Below, piece by piece: positions 34,979-45,852 of a DNA stretch of 64,000 bases (position 1 is the first letter of the stretch; each line of letters begins with the position of its first letter). The stretch is from the NCBI RefSeq assembly GCF_011421635.1, contig NZ_WTLI01000003.1:62001-126000 (forward strand), written 5' to 3'. The notes under the pieces are model-generated. The model saw only the letters and a program-made list of their open reading frames with translations. It was not told the DNA's origin and did no database searches. Origin of the DNA: Paenibacillus turpanensis. GTDB lineage: Bacteria; Bacillota; Bacilli; Paenibacillales; YIM-B00363. Position numbers and translations under genes: made by a program.

Positions 34979-35973
34979 TTCCAAACTCCCTTCCTAGCCG
35001 TGTAAATAAAGAAGGGAGCTCCGATAATTGCAGTCATAACGCTGATCGGCATTTCTTTCGGGAAGGCGATAAATCTCGAAGCGGTGTCCGCCGCTACAAG
35101 AATGATCGCGCCGACAAATGCGCTGTACGGAACAGCCCAGCGCAAATCGGTTCCGGCAAAATATTTGGCAATATGCGGAACGATAAGTCCGATAAAAGCG
35201 ATCGGTCCTGCAGCGGCCACCGATCCACCGGCCAGCAGCACGACGATCAGCCCGGCGACGGCTTTGATGAGAACGGTGCGCTGCCCAAGCCCTTTTGCGA
35301 CATCTTCCCCTAAGGAAAGCACGTTTAGGGCCGGTGCGTAGAAAAGCGAGAGGAGCAGCGCTGCGGACATATAAGGCAGAACTGCGATAAGAATATCGAG
35401 CTTTCGGCCGGCAATGGAGCCTGCAATCCAAAATAAAATTTCATCATTAGCCCGCTCGTCCAGCGTAAGAATACCGTGTGTGAGAGATGTAGCAAAGGCC
35501 GAAAACGCCGCTCCGGCAAGAGTAAGCGTCATCGGGGTGAGCCCGCTTCGTCCTACCGATCCAAGAGTGTACACGGCGATGCTGCTAAGCGCGGCTCCGG
35601 CAAAGGCAATCCAAATAAACTGCGATACCGAGCCTACGCCGAAAAATACGAACGCGACGACAATAAACAATGCGGCGCCGGAATTGACGCCAAGAATTCC
35701 CGCATCGGCGAGAGGATTACGTGTCAGCGTTTGCATATAGACGCCGGAAACGCCGAGGCATGCTCCGACAAAAGAGGCGATGATGGCCCGCGGAACCCGT
35801 ACCTCTTGAATAACGATATGTGAATTGGACCCGTTAAATTGGGTGAACGCCCCGAATACTTCCTCAAGGCTGGTTTGATACACTCCGAATAACACGCTGC
35901 AAACCATAAATCCGGCAAGAATGAGTACCGCCGCGCCCATTCCCCAGACTTTACTTGATGCTTTTGCCAACAT
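34975..35973 (-). CDS. FecCD-family iron-siderophore permease (first)
   Basis: The 332-residue product has about ten membrane helices, RVPRAIIASFVGACLGVSGVYMQTLTRNPLADAGILGVNSGA and GPIAFIGLIVPHIAKYF, the FecCD signature segments. It pairs with the next permease and the FecE-like ATPase in one minus-strand operon. The operon promoter (36060-36088) sits beside a Fur-box-like sequence, so iron starvation should induce it. Confidence 0.94.
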   Translation of the reverse strand: MLAKASSKVWGMGAAVLILAGFMVCSVLFGVYQTSLEEVFGAFTQFNGSNSHIVIQEVRVPRAIIASFVGACLGVSGVYMQTLTRNPLADAGILGVNSGAALFIVVAFVFFGVGSVSQFIWIAFAGAALSSIAVYTLGSVGRSGLTPMTLTLAGAAFSAFATSLTHGILTLDERANDEILFWIAGSIAGRKLDILIAVLPYMSAALLLSLFYAPALNVLSLGEDVAKGLGQRTVLIKAVAGLIVVLLAGGSVAAAGPIAFIGLIVPHIAKYFAGTDLRWAVPYSAFVGAIILVAADTASRFIAFPKEMPISVMTAIIGAPFFIYTARKGVWK

Positions 35974-36059
35974 GAATTTTCCACGCTTTCCCTGCTGTGA
36001 TGTGCGATTCTGTATTTCTCCTCAAATCCGTAGAGTAGTACATTCAGTAATGTAAGACT

Positions 36060-36088
36060 AGTGTAAAAAAATAGACGTAGCAAGTCAA
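36060..36088 (-). promoter_or_regulatory. promoter of the iron permease operon
   Basis: On the minus strand TTGACT, 17-base spacer and TACACT. It lies about 90 bases upstream of the first permease start. Confidence 0.7.
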
Positions 36089-36094
36089 TGAAGT

Positions 36095-36109
36095 TGATAT
36101 TCATTCTCA
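36095..36109. promoter_or_regulatory. Fur-box-like site
   Basis: TGATATTCATTCTCA matches the 7-1-7 Fur consensus TGATAATNATTATCA with two mismatches and abuts the minus-strand -35 box. Confidence 0.65.
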
Positions 36110-36156
36110 GCTTTAACGGGGATGTTTTGACTTCTTTTTGCGATTGTAAATAGTAG

Positions 36157-36185
36157 TTGACTTCAAGCTACAGGGCGTGTATCAT
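36157..36185 (+). promoter_or_regulatory. promoter of the siderophore-binding protein gene
   Basis: TTGACT, 17-base spacer and TATCAT on the plus strand. Confidence 0.7.
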
Positions 36186-36199
36186 TCGATTTGCGGGAA

Positions 36200-36214
36200 T
36201 GAGAATCATTATCA
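36200..36214. promoter_or_regulatory. Fur box
   Basis: TGAGAATCATTATCA matches the 7-1-7 Fur consensus with one mismatch and lies just after the expected transcription start of the plus-strand gene. Confidence 0.8.
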
Positions 36215-36242
36215 AAATCACAAAAAAGGGGAGTTTTACAGG

Positions 36243-37247
36243 ATGACATTCAGCACACCATTTACCCGTAAGAACGTTATGGCTCTCGTAGCGATGCTGC
36301 TCATCGTAGCGATGACGGCGGTCGGCTGCGGAGGAAAGACCACTCCGGTTGAACAATCACAAGGTACGGAGGCGCCTAAAGCAGAGGCACCGAAGGATAC
36401 CTCTTACACGGTTAAGCATGCGATGGGAGAAACGAAGATTCCGGCAGCACCGAAGCGCGTAGTTATTTTAACAAACGAAGGTACGGAAGCGCTTCTCGCG
36501 CTTGGAATCACGCCGGTCGGCGCAGTAAAGTCGTGGGTAGGCGACCCTTGGTACCCGCATATTAAAGAAAAAATGAACGGTGTAGTCGAGCTGGGCACGG
36601 AATCGCAGCCGAACATCGAGGCGATCGCAGGACTTAACCCTGATTTGATTATCGGCAACAAGCTGCGTCAGGAAAAGGTGTATGAGCAGTTGAGTGCGAT
36701 TGCTCCAACTGTCTTCTCGGAAACGCTGCGCGGCGAATGGAAGAGCAACTTCAAGCTTTATGCGGAAGCGATTAACAAGAAAGAGGACGGCGACAAAATC
36801 GTTGCTGATTTTGACAAGCGCATTGAGGAATTTAAAGCTGCGGCAGGCGACAAACTGAAGCAGAAAGTTTCGGTTGTTCGCTTTATGGCTGGTCAATCCC
36901 GCATTTATTATAAGCAAACCTTCTCTGGTGTGATTTTCGAGCAAATCGGCATTGCCCGTCCGGACTCGCAAAATAAAGATGAATTTGCCGCAACCAACGT
37001 ATCGAAAGAGCGCATCCCGGAAATGGACGGCGACATTTTGTTCTACTTCACTTATGAAACCGGCGACGGCAAAGCGAACCAGGTAGAGCAGGATTGGATC
37101 AATGATCCGCTTTGGAACAACCTGAACGTAGTGAAAGCAGGCAATGTGCACAAGGTAAGTGACACCATCTGGAACACCGCAGGCGGCGTATTGGCGGCAA
37201 ACCTGCTGCTTGACGATCTGCAAAAGTTTTATGGTATTTCGAAGTAA
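36243..37247 (+). CDS. iron-siderophore-binding lipoprotein (FhuD/FecB class)
   Basis: ATG 36243 follows a GGGGAG. The product starts with a lipoprotein signal ending TAVGCGGK. The body (residues 50-330) is a class III periplasmic-binding fold with AAPKRVVILTNEGTEALLALGITPVGAVKSW, ELGTESQPNIEAIAGLNPDLIIGN and FEQIGIARPDSQNK. It captures a ferric siderophore or iron(III)-citrate for the divergent FecCD/FecE operon. Ligand class is open; the layout resembles B. subtilis yfmCDEF. Two Fur-box-like sites separate it from the permease operon. Confidence 0.93.
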   Translation: MTFSTPFTRKNVMALVAMLLIVAMTAVGCGGKTTPVEQSQGTEAPKAEAPKDTSYTVKHAMGETKIPAAPKRVVILTNEGTEALLALGITPVGAVKSWVGDPWYPHIKEKMNGVVELGTESQPNIEAIAGLNPDLIIGNKLRQEKVYEQLSAIAPTVFSETLRGEWKSNFKLYAEAINKKEDGDKIVADFDKRIEEFKAAAGDKLKQKVSVVRFMAGQSRIYYKQTFSGVIFEQIGIARPDSQNKDEFAATNVSKERIPEMDGDILFYFTYETGDGKANQVEQDWINDPLWNNLNVVKAGNVHKVSDTIWNTAGGVLAANLLLDDLQKFYGISK

Positions 37248-37346
37248 GCAATTGTAGCGTAAACGACTCCGTTCGTTGACTCTGACTCTTATTTATTGCA
37301 TTATAGATGAAAACGAGCAGCAAAAAAGCGGACGGAGGAGTTACGA

Positions 37347-37775
37347 ATGACCGCCGATGAAATTTTACAAAAGATGGCGAAAGAGGGCCTGCGAATTACA
37401 GAGCAGCGGAAAACACTAGCTTCCTTATTTTCTGATGCCGAGGGCTACTTAACGCCGAAGGACGTATACGAATTCATGGGCAAGCGGTACTCCGGTCTGA
37501 GCTTTGACACGGTGTACCGCAATTTGCGTTTATTGCACGATATGAACATTTTGGAGCAATTCGTGATGGAGGACGGCGTCAAGTTTCGCGTCCACTGCAG
37601 CGAGCATTCCCACCATCACCATTTAATTTGTCTGGGATGTGAACGGACGCTGCCCGTTGCTTTCTGCCCGATGGAAACGGGCTGCGAGGTGCCGGATGAT
37701 TTTCAAGTGGTGCGGCATAAATTCGAGGTGTACGGCTATTGCGGGGAATGCCGCAGCGGTGCACAGCAGCCGTGA
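37347..37775 (+). CDS. zur: Fur-family zinc repressor
   Basis: The 142-residue product is a Fur-family regulator: [16 protein letters not shown] and [18 protein letters not shown] form the winged helix, and [16 protein letters not shown] with a C-terminal YGYCGECR supplies the two CxxC pairs of the structural zinc site. The His-rich stretch favours Zur over PerR or Fur. Consistent with this, a Zur-box-like sequence lies before znuC at 40527. ATG 37347 follows CGGAGGAG, and the stop overlaps the yidD start by one base. Confidence 0.88.
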   Translation: MTADEILQKMAKEGLRITEQRKTLASLFSDAEGYLTPKDVYEFMGKRYSGLSFDTVYRNLRLLHDMNILEQFVMEDGVKFRVHCSEHSHHHHLICLGCERTLPVAFCPMETGCEVPDDFQVVRHKFEVYGYCGECRSGAQQP

Positions 37776-37990
37776 TGCGGAAGCTGCTGCAGGCGCCGAT
37801 TCGGGTGTACCGCAAATGGATTTCACCCTTAAAGCCGCCAACCTGCCGGTTTTATCCAAGCTGCTCGATTTATGCGCTGGAGGCCATTGAACGCCACGGT
37901 CCGGCCAAGGGCAGCTGGCTTACCGTGAAGCGAATTTGCAAATGCCATCCGTTTCACCCGGGTGGCGTGGATCATGTGCCTCCTGCTTGA
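37775..37990 (+). CDS. yidD: membrane protein insertion efficiency factor YidD
   Basis: The 71-residue product has the whole YidD signature: [35 protein letters not shown], then [17 protein letters not shown]. YidD assists membrane protein insertion with YidC. The ATG starts inside the zur stop (TGATG), so it is translated by coupling. Its stop codon overlaps the -35 box of the metG leader promoter. Confidence 0.95.
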   Translation: MRKLLQAPIRVYRKWISPLKPPTCRFYPSCSIYALEAIERHGPAKGSWLTVKRICKCHPFHPGGVDHVPPA

Positions 37991-38016
37991 CAAGGGGCGG
38001 CTGTTTTTCGTATGAT
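37987..38016 (+). promoter_or_regulatory. promoter of the metG T-box leader
   Basis: TTGACA (37987-37992), 18-base spacer and TATGAT (38011-38016), starting inside the yidD stop codon. Confidence 0.75.
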
Positions 38017-38034
38017 TTAATACAAATTGAACCA

Positions 38035-40357
<2,323 letters not shown>

Positions 40358-40366
40358 GTAAGAATT

Positions 40367-40398
40367 AGCCTGCCGGGCCATCGGTGGGCTTTTTTTTC
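40367..40398 (+). terminator. Rho-independent terminator
   Basis: AGCC-CCG pairs with CGG-GGCT and runs into eight T after metG. Confidence 0.8.
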
Positions 40399-40422
40399 GA
40401 TCCATGCGCATCCTAAAAAAGA

Positions 40423-40451
40423 TTGACACAACCGCATGCCGGGCGTATAAT
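40423..40451 (+). promoter_or_regulatory. consensus SigA promoter of znuCB
   Basis: TTGACA, 17-base spacer and TATAAT, a perfect match to consensus. Confidence 0.9.
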
Positions 40452-40463
40452 TTGTCCTTGTTA

Positions 40464-40486
40464 TTAATAAGAATAATTACGATTTA
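40464..40486. promoter_or_regulatory. Zur-box-like operator
   Basis: One half, ATTACGATTTA (40476-40486), is a perfect half of the Firmicute Zur box; the opposite half (40464-40474) matches 7 of 11 bases. It sits just after the znuC -10 box. Confidence 0.65.
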
Positions 40487-40526
40487 TATAGATAAAGAAT
40501 CGGCAGAAAGAAAGGAGCGTGACCGA

Positions 40527-41294
40527 ATGAATCAGCACTGCCATGAACCGGTTTTATCGCTGAGAGGAGTCCGTTACGCATATGAACACAAAACAATACT
40601 GGATGGCCTGGATGCCGAGGTGCTGGAGCGTGATTTTGTTGGTATCATAGGCTCCAACGGTGCGGGAAAGACGACATTGCTGAAGCTGATTGTCGGCTTA
40701 CTCAAGCCAAACGCAGGAGAAATCCGGCTGTTTGGCGAACCGATCCATAAATTTACCCAGTGGCACCGCATCGGCTATGTGCCTCAGAAAAATGCTCTAA
40801 ATCCGTTGTTTCCTGCAACGGTTCGCGAGGTGGTGCTTTCGGGTCTTTACGGGAAGCGAAACCTATTCCGTAGGCTGACGGACCAGGATAAGAAGAAAGG
40901 CGAAGAAGCCCTGCGTGCGCTTCATATCGAAGATCTTGCAGAACGCCGCATCGGCCAGCTTTCCGGGGGCCAGCAGCAGCGTGTGTTTTTGGCGCGTGCG
41001 CTGATTAATCAGCCGGACCTGCTTATTCTGGATGAACCGACGGTGGGTGTAGACGCGGAAACGCAGGAAAGCTTCTTTCAGCTCATACGCCATATGCATC
41101 AGCATCACCGCATGACGTTTCTTATGGTTTCCCATGATGTTGAAATGATGAAGTCGTATCTCGGCGACAAGCCGAAGCAAAGCTTTGGGAAGCTCAACTT
41201 TTATGTACAGCATACGCATGAACCGGAAAATTGCGGCGAAACCGATTTGACGCATTCGCTGCAGGCCGTACCGGCTGCAGGGGTGGGGAGATAA
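40527..41294 (+). CDS. znuC: zinc ABC transporter ATPase
   Basis: ATG 40527 follows AAAGGAG; upstream in-frame codons would include the promoter. The 255-residue product has Walker A GSNGAGKTT, signature LSGGQQQRVFLARALI and Walker B LLILDEPTVGVD of the metal-ABC class, with MVSHDVEMMKSY as the switch segment. It powers the ZnuB permease encoded four bases downstream. A Zur-box-like sequence in the promoter region supports zinc rather than manganese as substrate. The solute-binding ZnuA is not nearby. Confidence 0.9.
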   Translation: MNQHCHEPVLSLRGVRYAYEHKTILDGLDAEVLERDFVGIIGSNGAGKTTLLKLIVGLLKPNAGEIRLFGEPIHKFTQWHRIGYVPQKNALNPLFPATVREVVLSGLYGKRNLFRRLTDQDKKKGEEALRALHIEDLAERRIGQLSGGQQQRVFLARALINQPDLLILDEPTVGVDAETQESFFQLIRHMHQHHRMTFLMVSHDVEMMKSYLGDKPKQSFGKLNFYVQHTHEPENCGETDLTHSLQAVPAAGVGR

Positions 41295-41297
41295 TTC

Positions 41298-42104
41298 ATG
41301 GATATATTTTTGTACGGCTTTTTTCAATACGCGCTTTTCGGAGGAATGCTGATCGGCTTGGCAGCCCCCATGATTGGAATGTTTTTGGTGCTTCGCCGCA
41401 TGTCTATGATCGGAGATACCATTTCCCACGTATCCATAGCAGGGGTCGCGCTCGGCTTTTTGATCGGTACTCAGTACCCGATTATGGTAGGATTGCTGTT
41501 TGCCGTCATCGCTTCATTTGCCATCGAATGGCTGCGCCGTTCCTATAAAACCTATGCGGAGCTTTCGATTGCCATTATGCTTTCAGGGGGCATTGCGCTG
41601 ACGAGCTTTTTGTTTACCCTAGGAAGAAGCTTTGATAAAAATGTTACCTCGTACTTGTTCGGCAGTATTTATACGCTGGACCGGCTGGATTTGACGTTAA
41701 TTGTGGTCATTACGGCAGTGGTTGTGGCGGCTGTACTGATCAACTACAAAGAGCTGTTTTTGATGACCTTTGATGAGGATGCGGCTGCGGTAAACGGATT
41801 GCCTTCGCGATTTTACAATGTTATGATTACGGTGCTTACCGCCCTTGTCATCAGTGTCGCCATTAAGGTGGTCGGCGCGCTTCTCGTATCGGCATTGCTG
41901 ACGATCCCTGTCGCATGCAGCCTGCTTGTTGCCCGCAGCTTTAAGCGTGCGATGTGGCTTTCCGTGTTGTTTTCGGAAATCGCGGTTGCCGTTGGCTTAA
42001 GCGTAGCCGGTGTAGCGAGCTGGGCTCCAGGTGGTACGGTCGTGCTGCTGCTCATTGCGATGCTGATCATCGTTATGGTTACGAAACGGCGGGTTCGGAT
42101 GTAG
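41298..42104 (+). CDS. znuB: zinc ABC transporter permease
   Basis: The 268-residue product has about eight membrane helices and the metal-ABC permease pattern: LAAPMIGMFLVLRRMSMIGDTISHVSIAGVALGFLIG and VGALLVSALLTIPVACSLLVARSF. It forms the channel for ZnuC. It starts at ATG 41298 with GGGGAG upstream, four bases after znuC. A ccdA gene follows 15 bases later, apparently in the same transcript. Confidence 0.92.
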   Translation: MDIFLYGFFQYALFGGMLIGLAAPMIGMFLVLRRMSMIGDTISHVSIAGVALGFLIGTQYPIMVGLLFAVIASFAIEWLRRSYKTYAELSIAIMLSGGIALTSFLFTLGRSFDKNVTSYLFGSIYTLDRLDLTLIVVITAVVVAAVLINYKELFLMTFDEDAAAVNGLPSRFYNVMITVLTALVISVAIKVVGALLVSALLTIPVACSLLVARSFKRAMWLSVLFSEIAVAVGLSVAGVASWAPGGTVVLLLIAMLIIVMVTKRRVRM

Positions 42105-42119
42105 TAAGGAGGCTCTTGG

Positions 42120-42827
42120 ATGGAGTTAAATCTTTGGATTGCTTTTGGAGCGGGATTTGCGTCGTTTATTTCTCCGTGCTGTTTGCCGCTTTATCCTTCG
42201 TACTTATCGTATATTACCGGTTTTTCGGTTTCGAAGCTAAAGGAGGAGAAAACCGCGGAGGTCCGGCTGCGGACGCTGCTGCATACGTTGTTTTTTACTC
42301 TTGGCTTTTCGGTAGTCTTTTATTCACTTGGCTTTGGCGCCGGAATCTTGGCGGAATGGTTTACGATGAACCGTGAGCTGATCAGCAAGCTGACAGGCAT
42401 ATTGATCGTTGTGATGGGTTTGTTTTTACTCGGCATTTTTCAGCCGCAATTTTTGATGAAGGAACGCAAGCTTCAGCTTAACGGCAAGCCGGCCGGGTAT
42501 TTTGGCTCCTTCGTGGTTGGGATCGGCTTTGCCGCAGGCTGGTCGCCGTGTATCGGGCCGATTTTGGCAGCCATTACGGCACTCGCCGCAACCGAGCCCG
42601 GCATCTGGCTCGGGCTCATTACGGCGTACACCATCGGTTTCGCGCTGCCGTTCTTACTATTGGCCTTTTTTATAGGCTCGACCAAATGGATTCTTCGTTA
42701 CAGCTCAACGATCATGAAAATCGGCGGTGCAGTTATGGTCATCATGGGCATTTTGCTCTATACCGGCCAAATGTTCCGTCTGACGATTTGGTTTACGAGT
42801 ATTACTCCGGATTGGCTTAAATTTTAG
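42120..42827 (+). CDS. ccdA: cytochrome c biogenesis / thiol-disulfide transmembrane protein CcdA
   Basis: The 235-residue product has six membrane helices with the CcdA Cys positions in FISPCCLPLYPSYLSYITGFS and GWSPCIGPILAAITAL. It moves reducing equivalents from cytoplasmic thioredoxin to the outer face for haem c attachment, sporulation thiol proteins or other oxidised partners. The start ATG 42120 follows GGAGG. Its position behind znuCB may simply be shared transcription; no resA/ccm gene is present. Confidence 0.95.
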   Translation: MELNLWIAFGAGFASFISPCCLPLYPSYLSYITGFSVSKLKEEKTAEVRLRTLLHTLFFTLGFSVVFYSLGFGAGILAEWFTMNRELISKLTGILIVVMGLFLLGIFQPQFLMKERKLQLNGKPAGYFGSFVVGIGFAAGWSPCIGPILAAITALAATEPGIWLGLITAYTIGFALPFLLLAFFIGSTKWILRYSSTIMKIGGAVMVIMGILLYTGQMFRLTIWFTSITPDWLKF

Positions 42828-42834
42828 CTTTACG

Positions 42835-43893
42835 TTACGTAAAATAATCAATCGAGGAGCTCGGAAACTTCTCGAAAATTTGCTCCGTTATAAACTCGCG
42901 CAGGGCATTTGCCTGTTCATCGGGATATACATATTTGCCCTGCCCGTATTTTCCCCATTTGTATTTCCGCTTTGCTTCATCCATTTCCAGCTTCGTCTTC
43001 GGATAGCGCTGTTCAATGACCCGCTTGGCGGTTTTCGTAAAGCGGTGCTGTATCAGCTCAAAGGTCAGCTGCTTCTCCGCATCGGCCGGAAGCTCCGCCT
43101 TAAGCCGGCGGAACAGCTCGGCATATCCTTCCTCCCAGCCGTCAAACCAAATAATCGGCGCTACTATAAACCCAACCGGATAACCGGCCCGAGCCATTTT
43201 TCCGGCCGCTTCAATACGTTCCGAGAACCCGGAGGTTGCCGGTTCAAAATTTTTAATGACATAATCCGCGTTCACGCTAAACCGCACCCTTGTATGACCG
43301 TTATGCGGCAGATCCAGCAGCGGCTCGACATGATGAAACTTCGAAACGAAGCGCAGCCGCCCCAAGGGCTGTTCCGCCATAAAACGGATCAAATCGGACA
43401 GCGATCCGGTAATGTGCTCCAGGCCGAGCGGGTCGGAGGTACAAGCCGCTTCGAAGCGCGTGATTTCCGGCTCGCGCTCCTGGATATATTTTTCCGCCGC
43501 TCCGGTAATGTCGTCCATGTTAACATAAACGCGAATGTAAGGCTTCGCGCCCAGCGTCGTTTGCAAATAACAGTAGTGGCAGTGTGCCATGCAGCCGGTT
43601 GCAATCGGAATGGCGTATTCGGCAGACGGCTTCGATTGCTCGAATTTGAGTGTCTTTTTCACTCCCACTACAAGAGTCCGTTTGGCAATGCGGTATTTTT
43701 CAAGCTCGCTGTCTCCCGGCAAATTTGTGATCCGGTTATGCGAGGTCGTCATACGAATCGGAAGATCCTGCGCTTGCGCCCATTCATAAATTTTTTTTCC
43801 TTTTGGATAGTCCAAGGAATCCGGTTCAAAATAAACAAGCTCGGGTAAAAATAGGTTTGATTTCCTCGGGGGCGTTAGAAGCTCAGTGGCCAT
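42835..43893 (-). CDS. splB: spore photoproduct lyase
   Basis: The 352-residue product is a radical-SAM enzyme with the CxxxCxxC cluster Cys101/Cys105/Cys108 in GCMAHCHYCYL and the catalytic Cys151 in EAACTSDPLGLEHITG. It reverts the spore-specific 5-thyminyl-dihydrothymine lesion during germination. ATG 43893 follows AAGGAGG. A CACACTA on the minus strand near 43915-43921 resembles a forespore SigG -10, but no convincing -35 is seen. No splA precedes it. The gene is strong evidence for an endospore former. Confidence 0.96.
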   Translation of the reverse strand: MATELLTPPRKSNLFLPELVYFEPDSLDYPKGKKIYEWAQAQDLPIRMTTSHNRITNLPGDSELEKYRIAKRTLVVGVKKTLKFEQSKPSAEYAIPIATGCMAHCHYCYLQTTLGAKPYIRVYVNMDDITGAAEKYIQEREPEITRFEAACTSDPLGLEHITGSLSDLIRFMAEQPLGRLRFVSKFHHVEPLLDLPHNGHTRVRFSVNADYVIKNFEPATSGFSERIEAAGKMARAGYPVGFIVAPIIWFDGWEEGYAELFRRLKAELPADAEKQLTFELIQHRFTKTAKRVIEQRYPKTKLEMDEAKRKYKWGKYGQGKYVYPDEQANALREFITEQIFEKFPSSSIDYFT

Positions 43894-43966
43894 GGGACAC
43901 CTCCTTTTTTGTTATAGTGTGCTTCAAGCGGGCCGCAATCAAGCCGCCCAATTGCTGGCGTAAAGC

Positions 43967-43995
43967 TTGCGCTTTTGCCGTTGAACGGGTATCAT
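43967..43995 (+). promoter_or_regulatory. promoter of mntR
   Basis: TTGCGC (43967-43972), 17-base spacer and TATCAT (43990-43995). Confidence 0.65.
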
Positions 43996-44033
43996 ACTGT
44001 ATGTACTTGCCATTTTGAGAGGAGGAAAGCCGC

Positions 44034-44456
44034 ATGCCCACGCCGAGTATGGAAGACTACCTAGAGCGAATATATCGGCTCATCGACGAGAAGGGGTATG
44101 CACGGGTTTCCGATATCGCGGAAGGACTTGAGGTCCATCCATCATCCGTTACGAAAATGATCCAGAAGCTGGACAAGGATGAATATTTGATTTACGAGAA
44201 ATACCGTGGACTAATTTTAACTTCCAAAGGCAAAAAGATCGGGAAACGACTGGTGGACAGGCATCATTTGCTGGAGGAGTTTCTTCATGGCATCGGCGTC
44301 ATGGAGGAGAATATTTATAAGGATGTGGAAGGAATCGAGCACCACTTAAGCTGGGACTCGATTACATGCATCGAAACACTTCTTGAATATTTCCGCAGGC
44401 ACCCGGAATATCGGGAGGAAATGTTGAAAATCCGCAGTGAAATGGATAATGAATAA
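44034..44456 (+). CDS. mntR: manganese transport regulator MntR
   Basis: The 140-residue product is a DtxR-family regulator. Its metal ligands fall exactly on the B. subtilis MntR positions: Asp8, Glu11, His77, Glu99, Glu102 and His103. The start ATG 44034 gives the canonical [12 protein letters not shown]-terminus and follows GAGGAGG. It represses Mn2+ uptake genes when Mn2+ is plentiful; no mntH or mntABCD lies in the window. Confidence 0.96.
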   Translation: MPTPSMEDYLERIYRLIDEKGYARVSDIAEGLEVHPSSVTKMIQKLDKDEYLIYEKYRGLILTSKGKKIGKRLVDRHHLLEEFLHGIGVMEENIYKDVEGIEHHLSWDSITCIETLLEYFRRHPEYREEMLKIRSEMDNE

Positions 44457-44466
44457 CCAAGGAAGA

Positions 44467-44490
44467 GCGTCCAGCAGTGGACGTTTTTTT
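44467..44490 (+). terminator. Rho-independent terminator
   Basis: CGTCCA-GCAG-TGGACG followed by seven T after mntR. Confidence 0.88.
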
Positions 44491-44604
44491 AATTGGCAAA
44501 GGAAGTTCGATAGCCTCATTGTTTTTCGACTTACATGAGTCAAGCCCGGTCCGCATATAAGATCAGTAAATAGAGCTAACAAGCGGTGCGAGCGGGGGGC
44601 TTAT

Positions 44605-45570
44605 GTGAAGGTAAATGCTGTTTTTGAAGGCGGAGGCGTAAAGGGAATCGGGCTGGTTGGAGCGGTCAAAGCAGCGGAAAAAGCGGGTTTTACGTTCCAT
44701 AGTGTGGCGGGAACCTCATCCGGAGCGATTGTAGCCGCATTTTTGGCGGCAGGTTATACCGCGGATGAAATGAAACGGATGATTATTTCTATGCCGTTTG
44801 CTAATTTCATTAAACCGACCTGGCTTCATCAATTACGAATTGTAGGTCCTGGGGTACGCCTTTTTCTGAAAAAGGGTCTGCATGCCGGGGATGCGCTGGA
44901 GAAGTGGGTGGCGGAGAAGCTTACGGCCAAGGGCGTTCGGACGTTTGGCGATTTGCCGCCGCAGAAGCTTCGGGTCGTCGCTTCGGATATTTCAATGGGC
45001 AAAATGCTAGTGCTGCCCAATGCGATTGAGCAGTATGGCTTTGATCCGGCACGACTTCCGATCGCCAAAGCGGTTCGGATGAGCACGAGTATTCCATATT
45101 TTTTCGATCCTGTTATTTTACGAATGCCCCTAAGTAGAAAAGGCAAGCAGCCCTCATTTTCCAATCAATTTATTTATATCGTCGATGGCGCCATTTTAAG
45201 CAATTTCCCGCTGTGGCTGTTTGATGAATCCGAATATCAGGGGCCTAAGCTGCCTACCCTCGGTTTTATGCTGGTCGGAAAGCAAGGCTCACTGGTTCGG
45301 CAAATTAACGGTCCTCTTTCTATGCTTAACGCTTTGTTTTCCACGATGCTGGGTGCCCATGACGAACGGTATATCGAGGACCAGTATCGATATCGAACGA
45401 TAAAAATACCTACGCTCGGTGTAAGTACGACAGAATTTGATATTAAAGAAGAAAAAAGCCTGGAGCTGTTTGATTCCGGCTTCCAGGCAGGCGAAAAATT
45501 TATTGCAAAGCTGCTTAACGATGAACAGATGATAAAAGTGTTTCGGTCAAACGGCAGGTATATGCCTTAA
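44605..45570 (+). CDS. patatin-like phospholipase
   Basis: The 321-residue product has the patatin elements: the oxyanion loop FEGGGVKGIGLVG, the nucleophile GTSSGAIVAAFLAAGY and the catalytic Asp in VDGAILSNFP. It is of the bacterial RssA/YlbK type that hydrolyses phospholipids or acyl esters, probably from the cytoplasmic side. GTG 44605 is the start; the same 16-base start context occurs at 4344. Its stop codon overlaps that of the convergent small membrane gene. Confidence 0.9.
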   Translation: MKVNAVFEGGGVKGIGLVGAVKAAEKAGFTFHSVAGTSSGAIVAAFLAAGYTADEMKRMIISMPFANFIKPTWLHQLRIVGPGVRLFLKKGLHAGDALEKWVAEKLTAKGVRTFGDLPPQKLRVVASDISMGKMLVLPNAIEQYGFDPARLPIAKAVRMSTSIPYFFDPVILRMPLSRKGKQPSFSNQFIYIVDGAILSNFPLWLFDESEYQGPKLPTLGFMLVGKQGSLVRQINGPLSMLNALFSTMLGAHDERYIEDQYRYRTIKIPTLGVSTTEFDIKEEKSLELFDSGFQAGEKFIAKLLNDEQMIKVFRSNGRYMP

Positions 45571-45836
45571 TGGTATTTCGGCGGTTCTTCGTCGTCCGGC
45601 TTGCGGCCTGGAATGACGCGGAAGGTATTCCGACGCTTCGTTTCGCGCTGCCGGCCGGGCTGAAAGCCGCCCCTGCGACCAAGCTTTGGCGGGTTTTTGT
45701 AAAAATAAAACACAAGGCCAAACACGAGAAGGGGGATCAGCATTCCAGAAGGATTGCGCAAGAAAAGCTCCAATACCCCAATTACAATTAATCCTGCAAT
45801 GATATATCCGGCAACCGAAAACCTTCTTCCTCTCAT
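45567..45836 (-). CDS. small basic membrane protein
   Basis: From ATG 45836 behind GGGAGGGATGA the product has 89 residues. Two membrane helices (about residues 7-24 and 31-48) are followed by a strongly basic, disordered tail (PPKLGRRGGFQPGRQRETKRRN) that probably lies in the cytoplasm. No family is recognised. It sits directly downstream of yqhQ on the minus strand and is presumably co-transcribed with it. Confidence 0.65.
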   Translation of the reverse strand: MRGRRFSVAGYIIAGLIVIGVLELFLRNPSGMLIPLLVFGLVFYFYKNPPKLGRRGGFQPGRQRETKRRNTFRVIPGRKPDDEEPPKYH

Positions 45837-45852
45837 GCAGTCATCCCTCCCG

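Noticed and set aside
42880-43848. 322-codon plus-strand open frame opposite splB
   Set aside because: The minus strand encodes a complete spore photoproduct lyase with its Cys cluster; the plus reading is a shadow.
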